Shown here: piece after piece, positions 31,507 through 33,651 of the stretch
Numbering within the stretch: the stretch's first letter is position 1
How the letters are laid out: every line of letters starts with the position of its first letter
The notes under the pieces: generated by a model
Database searches by the model: none
The model's input: only the letters and a program-made list of their open reading frames with translations
Told to the model about the DNA's origin: nothing
Position numbers and translations under genes: made by a program
Source: an uncultured Eubacteriales bacterium
GTDB lineage: Bacteria; Bacillota; Clostridia; Oscillospirales; CAG-272
Direction: 5' to 3'
Length of the DNA stretch: 33,651 bases
NCBI GenBank assembly: GCA_900548735.1
Contig: URMC01000006.1
Span: 1-33,651 of the forward strand

Positions 31507-31622
31507 GTACCTCATAAAGCGCGTAATGCGGCGTTGCTCCTCGCAAACGGCCTCGACGTAGTTATCTACGCCGTCGCCTGTTTGCTCCGGTGCGCCCCCA
31601 CATTACGCACTTTCTGAGGCAC
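31507..31622. repeat. 116-base imperfect inverted repeat
   Basis: Arms of about 45 bases face each other. GTACCTCATAAAGCGCGTAA on the left matches the complement of the right end GTGCCTCAGAAAGTGCGTAA, and GCAAAC on the left matches GCAAAC in the complement further in. The centre holds a smaller palindrome (CGACGTAG with CTACGCCG). No coding frame. This looks like a small non-autonomous or palindromic repeat element. Confidence 0.6.
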
Positions 31623-31707
31623 AAAAAAGTGCGCCGCCGGGAATTTGGTAGATTTAGTTACCTGTTCTTGGACATTGAAATCAAAACAGCGGAGCAATCA
31701 CGCCCTC

Positions 31708-31751
31708 CGAAAGCCTCCCTCCGGGAGGGAGGTGTCACGGCTTGCCGTGAC
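31708..31751. repeat. Paired GC-rich hairpins
   Basis: CCTCCCTC/GAGGGAGG (31714-31732) is followed at once by GTCACGGC-TT-GCCGTGAC (31734-31751). I recall similar tandem hairpins as dispersed intergenic repeats in related gut Clostridia, but cannot check this here. Confidence 0.5.
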
Positions 31752-31807
31752 AAAAGGAGCCGCGCCGGCTTTCGCTAATTATCTGAAAATCACTCACGGA
31801 GCGAAAC

Positions 31808-32050
31808 ATGAGACTGGACAAATACCTGAAAGTATCGCGCATCATCAAGCGCCGCACCGTTGCCAATGACGCGTGTGACGCGGCGCATGTAACGGTCAAT
31901 GACCGCCCCGCCAAGGCGTCCTACGACGTCAAGGTCGGGGATGTGATTGAAGTGGGTTTTGGCGCCCGCACACTCCGCGTGCGCGTGCTGTCGGTCAAAG
32001 AGACCGTCGGCAAAAACGACGCGGCGGAGCTTTATGAGGTTTTGGAATAA
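31808..32050 (+). CDS. rqcP: S4-domain protein RqcP (YabO)
   Basis: An 80-residue RNA-binding protein made almost entirely of one S4 domain (MRLDKYLKVSRIIKRRTVANDACDAAHVTVN...). In Bacillus RqcP binds stalled 50S-tRNA complexes and works with RqcH to add alanine tails in ribosome quality control. Length and position before yabP match. Relatives such as Hsp15 share the fold, but the gene order favours RqcP. The ribosome binding site CGGAG is adequate. The repeat-rich gap directly upstream makes its promoter uncertain. Confidence 0.9.
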   Translation: MRLDKYLKVSRIIKRRTVANDACDAAHVTVNDRPAKASYDVKVGDVIEVGFGARTLRVRVLSVKETVGKNDAAELYEVLE

Positions 32051-32073
32051 ACCACGACTTTCCGGCATACAGT
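32047..32073 (+). promoter_or_regulatory. Probable sigma-E promoter of yabP-yabQ
   Basis: ATAAA (32047-32051), a 14-base gap and CATACAGT (32066-32073), one base off the sigma-E -10 consensus. The same spacing as before spoIVA. It overlaps the end of rqcP. Confidence 0.6.
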
Positions 32074-32095
32074 TTACCGGAAAAGAGGTGGCTTT

Positions 32096-32377
32096 ATGAC
32101 CGAAAACAAACCCGGAAAAGAAAACACGCACAGTGTGAAAATCGCTGCCCGCATGAAAACCGAAATCAGCGGCGTGGAGGAAGTAGAGAGCTTTGACGAG
32201 GGGAGCGTGGTGCTTCACACCTCCTGTGGGGAAATGACCATAGAGGGGGAGGGGCTTCACGTCGGCACGCTGGATATGGAGCGCGGCGTCGTTGCGGTGG
32301 ACGGAAAGGTCAACGGCATTTATTACAATGACGGCGCACCGCAAAAGCGCGGGCTTCGCGCCAGGTTCTTCGGCTGA
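32096..32377 (+). CDS. yabP: Sporulation protein YabP
   Basis: A 93-residue protein. The middle has the repeated beta-strand pattern typical of YabP/YqfC (GVEEVESFDEGSVVLHTSCGEMTIEGEGLHVGTLDMERGVVAVDGKV). In Bacillus YabP and YabQ are mother-cell sporulation proteins needed for cortex formation. A sigma-E-like promoter lies directly upstream. The ribosome binding site AGAGGTGG is close to the ATG. The stop overlaps the yabQ start (TGATG), consistent with coupled expression. Confidence 0.9.
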   Translation: MTENKPGKENTHSVKIAARMKTEISGVEEVESFDEGSVVLHTSCGEMTIEGEGLHVGTLDMERGVVAVDGKVNGIYYNDGAPQKRGLRARFFG

Positions 32378-33180
32378 TGGAAATTCGCCCCGATCAGCAG
32401 TTTCTGCTGTTTTTCTACGCGTTTCTTTCCGGCGTTCTGCTTGGCGGGTTTTATGAGGTTTTGCGGGCATTTCGCATCCTGTTCGGTGTGATGCAGGTGC
32501 CCGCGCGCCTGCATCCGTTGTACGCGAAAAAACTGCCGCTCTTGCGCAAAGGAATCCCCGTGCGTGAGGGCAGGGGAAAGCAGTTGCGGCGGGGGATTGT
32601 GGTGGCAATCGGTGATTTTTTGTTTATGGTGGTTGCTGCCGTCACCGCGGAGCTTCTTTTATATGATTACAACAGCGGGGAGTTCCGCGTGTTTGTGCCG
32701 ATCTTAATGGCAGTGGGGTTGGCGCTTTTCCGCGTCAGCATTTCGCGCCTGTGTGGTATGGTTACCCCGTATATCGCTTATGCCTTAGCAGTGGCGGCGG
32801 CATACTTCCGCGCGCTGTGTCTGTTGCCGGTGCGCGCGGCGGTGCTCTTGTGGCGGCTGTTCTTACGCCCGTGTCGTGCGCTGTCACTTTTTGTACGCCG
32901 CAAACTGCATGAAAGAAAACTCTTCGCCCTTTGTCGCCGGCAACTGCGCTTTGCCGCAACCGGCTTCGGCTACCCCGGAAAGGAAGTAGAAAAAAATGCC
33001 CAAACAAAAGCAAACCGCCAGCAAAAAACTGACCTTTCTCATCCGGCTGTTGATCATTCTGATCTTTCTCGCGGCGCTGGTCATCGCCGCGGGGCGGCTG
33101 ATCGAGTTCAACCGCAAGCGCCGGGAAGCAGAGGCGCTCGAAAAAGAAAAGGAAAAATACGAGCAAAGCGCGCCGCCTGA
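32377..33180 (+). CDS. yabQ: Spore cortex protein YabQ, with an out-of-frame extension over divIC
   Basis: A 267-residue frame. Residues 1-155 fit YabQ: FLLFFYAFLSGVLLGGFYEVLRAFR is a typical first helix, and further helices lie at about 75-95, 108-125 and 128-150. The family is required for spore cortex. The C-terminal part from about residue 205 (after GYPGK) overlaps divIC in another frame by 185 bases, is rich in Arg, Lys, Gln and Gly, and looks like accidental translation of the divIC sequence. Either the original stop was lost, or the overlap is a real overprinted tail. A base error near 32950-32990 could also cause it. Confidence 0.82.
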   Translation: MEIRPDQQFLLFFYAFLSGVLLGGFYEVLRAFRILFGVMQVPARLHPLYAKKLPLLRKGIPVREGRGKQLRRGIVVAIGDFLFMVVAAVTAELLLYDYNSGEFRVFVPILMAVGLALFRVSISRLCGMVTPYIAYALAVAAAYFRALCLLPVRAAVLLWRLFLRPCRALSLFVRRKLHERKLFALCRRQLRFAATGFGYPGKEVEKNAQTKANRQQKTDLSHPAVDHSDLSRGAGHRRGAADRVQPQAPGSRGARKRKGKIRAKRAA

Positions 33181-33196
33181 AACGGCGGAACCGTGA
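32996..33196 (+). CDS. divIC: Short DivIC/FtsB-like septum protein
   Basis: A 66-residue protein: a basic N-terminus (PKQKQTASKK), one membrane helix (about 14-32) and a short charged coiled-coil-like segment (RLIEFNRKRREAEALEKEKEKYEQ), ending in SAPPETAEP. Septum-initiator proteins of the divisome normally have a longer coiled coil and a C-terminal extracellular piece; this one stops early. The AAAGGAAG ribosome binding site fits the ATG. Position after yabQ matches Bacillus divIC. It may be a reduced functional form or a truncated gene. Confidence 0.7.
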   Translation: MPKQKQTASKKLTFLIRLLIILIFLAALVIAAGRLIEFNRKRREAEALEKEKEKYEQSAPPETAEP

Positions 33197-33223
33197 ATAA
33201 ATTCCCCCGAAAATGCAAAAAAT

Positions 33224-33249
33224 GACAGGGGCGGAAAAAACGCCCTGTC
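33224..33249 (+). terminator. Weak hairpin after divIC
   Basis: GACAGGGGCG and CGCCCTGTC around an A-rich loop, with one bulge. Only a short T stretch follows (CTTTGG), so termination may be partial. Confidence 0.4.
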
Positions 33250-33271
33250 CTTTGGAAAGGGGGAAGCGGAA

Positions 33272-33484
33272 ATGTCTGATATGTTAAAAGACCTGATCGG
33301 GCACAAGTGCAGTATCATGGGGGAGGACGGAGAATACTTTACCGGAAGCCCCGATATCGTGTGCGAGGTGCTGGCAAGCGACGGTGAGTGGATCAAGGCG
33401 GCGTTCACGGATAAAACCGGGCGGCGCGTGGTGCGCCTTGGGCGCACGGACGTGATCGAAAGCGTGCTTGTGTACGGGGATTGA
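33272..33484 (+). CDS. Small conserved-looking hypothetical protein
   Basis: A 70-residue soluble protein with a strong ribosome binding site (GGAAAGGGGGAAG) and a terminator right after it, so it is likely real. It has alternating strands with glycine turns (LIGHKCSIMGEDGEYFTG, CEVLASDGEWIKAAFTDKTG, RRVVRLGRTDVIESV), like a small Sm-like or SH3-like beta barrel. It may belong with DUF6897-type clostridial proteins, but I am not certain. In Bacillus the S1-domain gene yabR stands near this position; this protein is much shorter and is not YabR. Confidence 0.7.
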   Translation: MSDMLKDLIGHKCSIMGEDGEYFTGSPDIVCEVLASDGEWIKAAFTDKTGRRVVRLGRTDVIESVLVYGD

Positions 33485-33489
33485 CAATG

Positions 33490-33515
33490 AAAAAGGCGGC
33501 TGATGCCGCCTTTTT
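33490..33515. terminator. Bidirectional terminator
   Basis: Five A, GGCGGC, TGAT, GCCGCC, five T, lying between convergent genes. Confidence 0.92.
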
Positions 33516-33525
33516 CGTTTTATGT

Positions 33526-33651
33526 TCAAGAGAGAAACACGCCGTCCACAAAAATCCAGATGCCGATCCCGATCAGAATCACACCGCCTAACATATTGGC
33601 TTTGCCGGCAAGCAGGGTGCCGAAGATTTTGCCCACTTTGACTCCGATCAT
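33526..33651 (-). CDS. mntP: MntP-like manganese efflux pump, C-terminal end only
   Basis: The last 41 residues and the stop of a minus-strand gene that continues beyond the window. VGKIFGTLLAGKANMLGGVILIGIGIWIF resembles the final part of MntP: a loop with conserved Gly and Lys, then the last membrane helix. MntP exports Mn2+ and in some bacteria is controlled by a yybP-ykoY riboswitch, which would lie outside this window. The family call rests on a short segment. Confidence 0.65.
   Translation of the reverse strand: MIGVKVGKIFGTLLAGKANMLGGVILIGIGIWIFVDGVFLS

Larger units (their letters stand above)
31452..31807. other. Intergenic block with two repeat-like elements
   Basis: About 355 bases between HU and rqcP. 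After the HU terminator there is a doubled GTACCTCAT (31495-31515), a 116-base imperfect inverted repeat and a pair of GC-rich hairpins, described separately. The frames at 31590-31778 and 31645-31869 run through these hairpins, have no ribosome binding site and are judged not to be genes. No clear promoter for rqcP is visible, although one is expected. Confidence 0.6.

Noticed and set aside
31590..31869. Two short plus-strand frames before rqcP
   Set aside because: They read through the palindromic element and GC hairpins, lack start signals and overlap the rqcP start in another frame.
1..33651. tRNA, rRNA, CRISPR array or known riboswitch
   Set aside because: I looked in the gaps on both strands and saw no cloverleaf with a CCA-type end, no regular spaced repeats and no recognisable riboswitch core. 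A covariance-model search would be needed to exclude weak cases.

Overview
The window looks like chromosomal backbone from a GC-rich, endospore-forming member of the Firmicutes, most likely class Clostridia (Oscillospiraceae/Ruminococcaceae-like). The grounds are the spore genes spoIVA, yabP and yabQ, the yabM-yabN-yabO-yabP-yabQ-divIC gene order known from Bacillus, Gram-positive type cdaA/cdaR and hemZ, GGAGG ribosome binding sites, and sigma-A and sigma-E like promoters. I see no tRNA, rRNA, CRISPR array, transposase or phage structural gene. GC content was judged by eye, not calculated. The lineage is inference.

Layout, left to right. (1) 1-4110: the start of an unidentified membrane protein (minus), then rimO-pgsA, then spoIVA alone behind a probable sigma-E promoter. 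(2) 4134-5100: a small two-helix membrane protein (minus) and a DUF6514-like protein (plus), separated by a conspicuously AT-rich stretch. (3) 5123-7844: nrdR, convergent with enolase and a phosphomannomutase-like HAD phosphatase. (4) 8002-14298: rlmB, a 909-residue membrane protein that I read as a catalytically dead P-type ATPase, and a coupled TIGR03960 radical SAM / DUF2344 pair. (5) 14459-16612: a pseudouridine synthase fused to a CYTH domain, then a self-cleaving-type XRE/S24 repressor with three matching operators in its own promoter region. (6) 17020-18847 (minus): an iron alcohol dehydrogenase and an AraD-type epimerase/aldolase. (7) 19169-28535: cdaA, cdaR, an FAD dehydrogenase, recJ, rel, dtd and hemZ, tightly packed and mostly overlapping by ATGA. 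This places c-di-AMP synthesis and (p)ppGpp metabolism in one neighbourhood. (8) 28595-33515: a YabM/SpoVB-like flippase, mazG, HU, rqcP, yabP, yabQ, divIC and a small conserved-looking gene. (9) The C-terminal end of a MntP-like manganese exporter (minus) closes the window.

Most genes are housekeeping. The unusual items are the degenerate P-type ATPase, the RluA-CYTH fusion, the S24 repressor's operator set, a long out-of-frame overlap between yabQ and a short divIC, and two hairpin-rich intergenic blocks (16613-17019 and 31452-31807) that resemble dispersed repeats.
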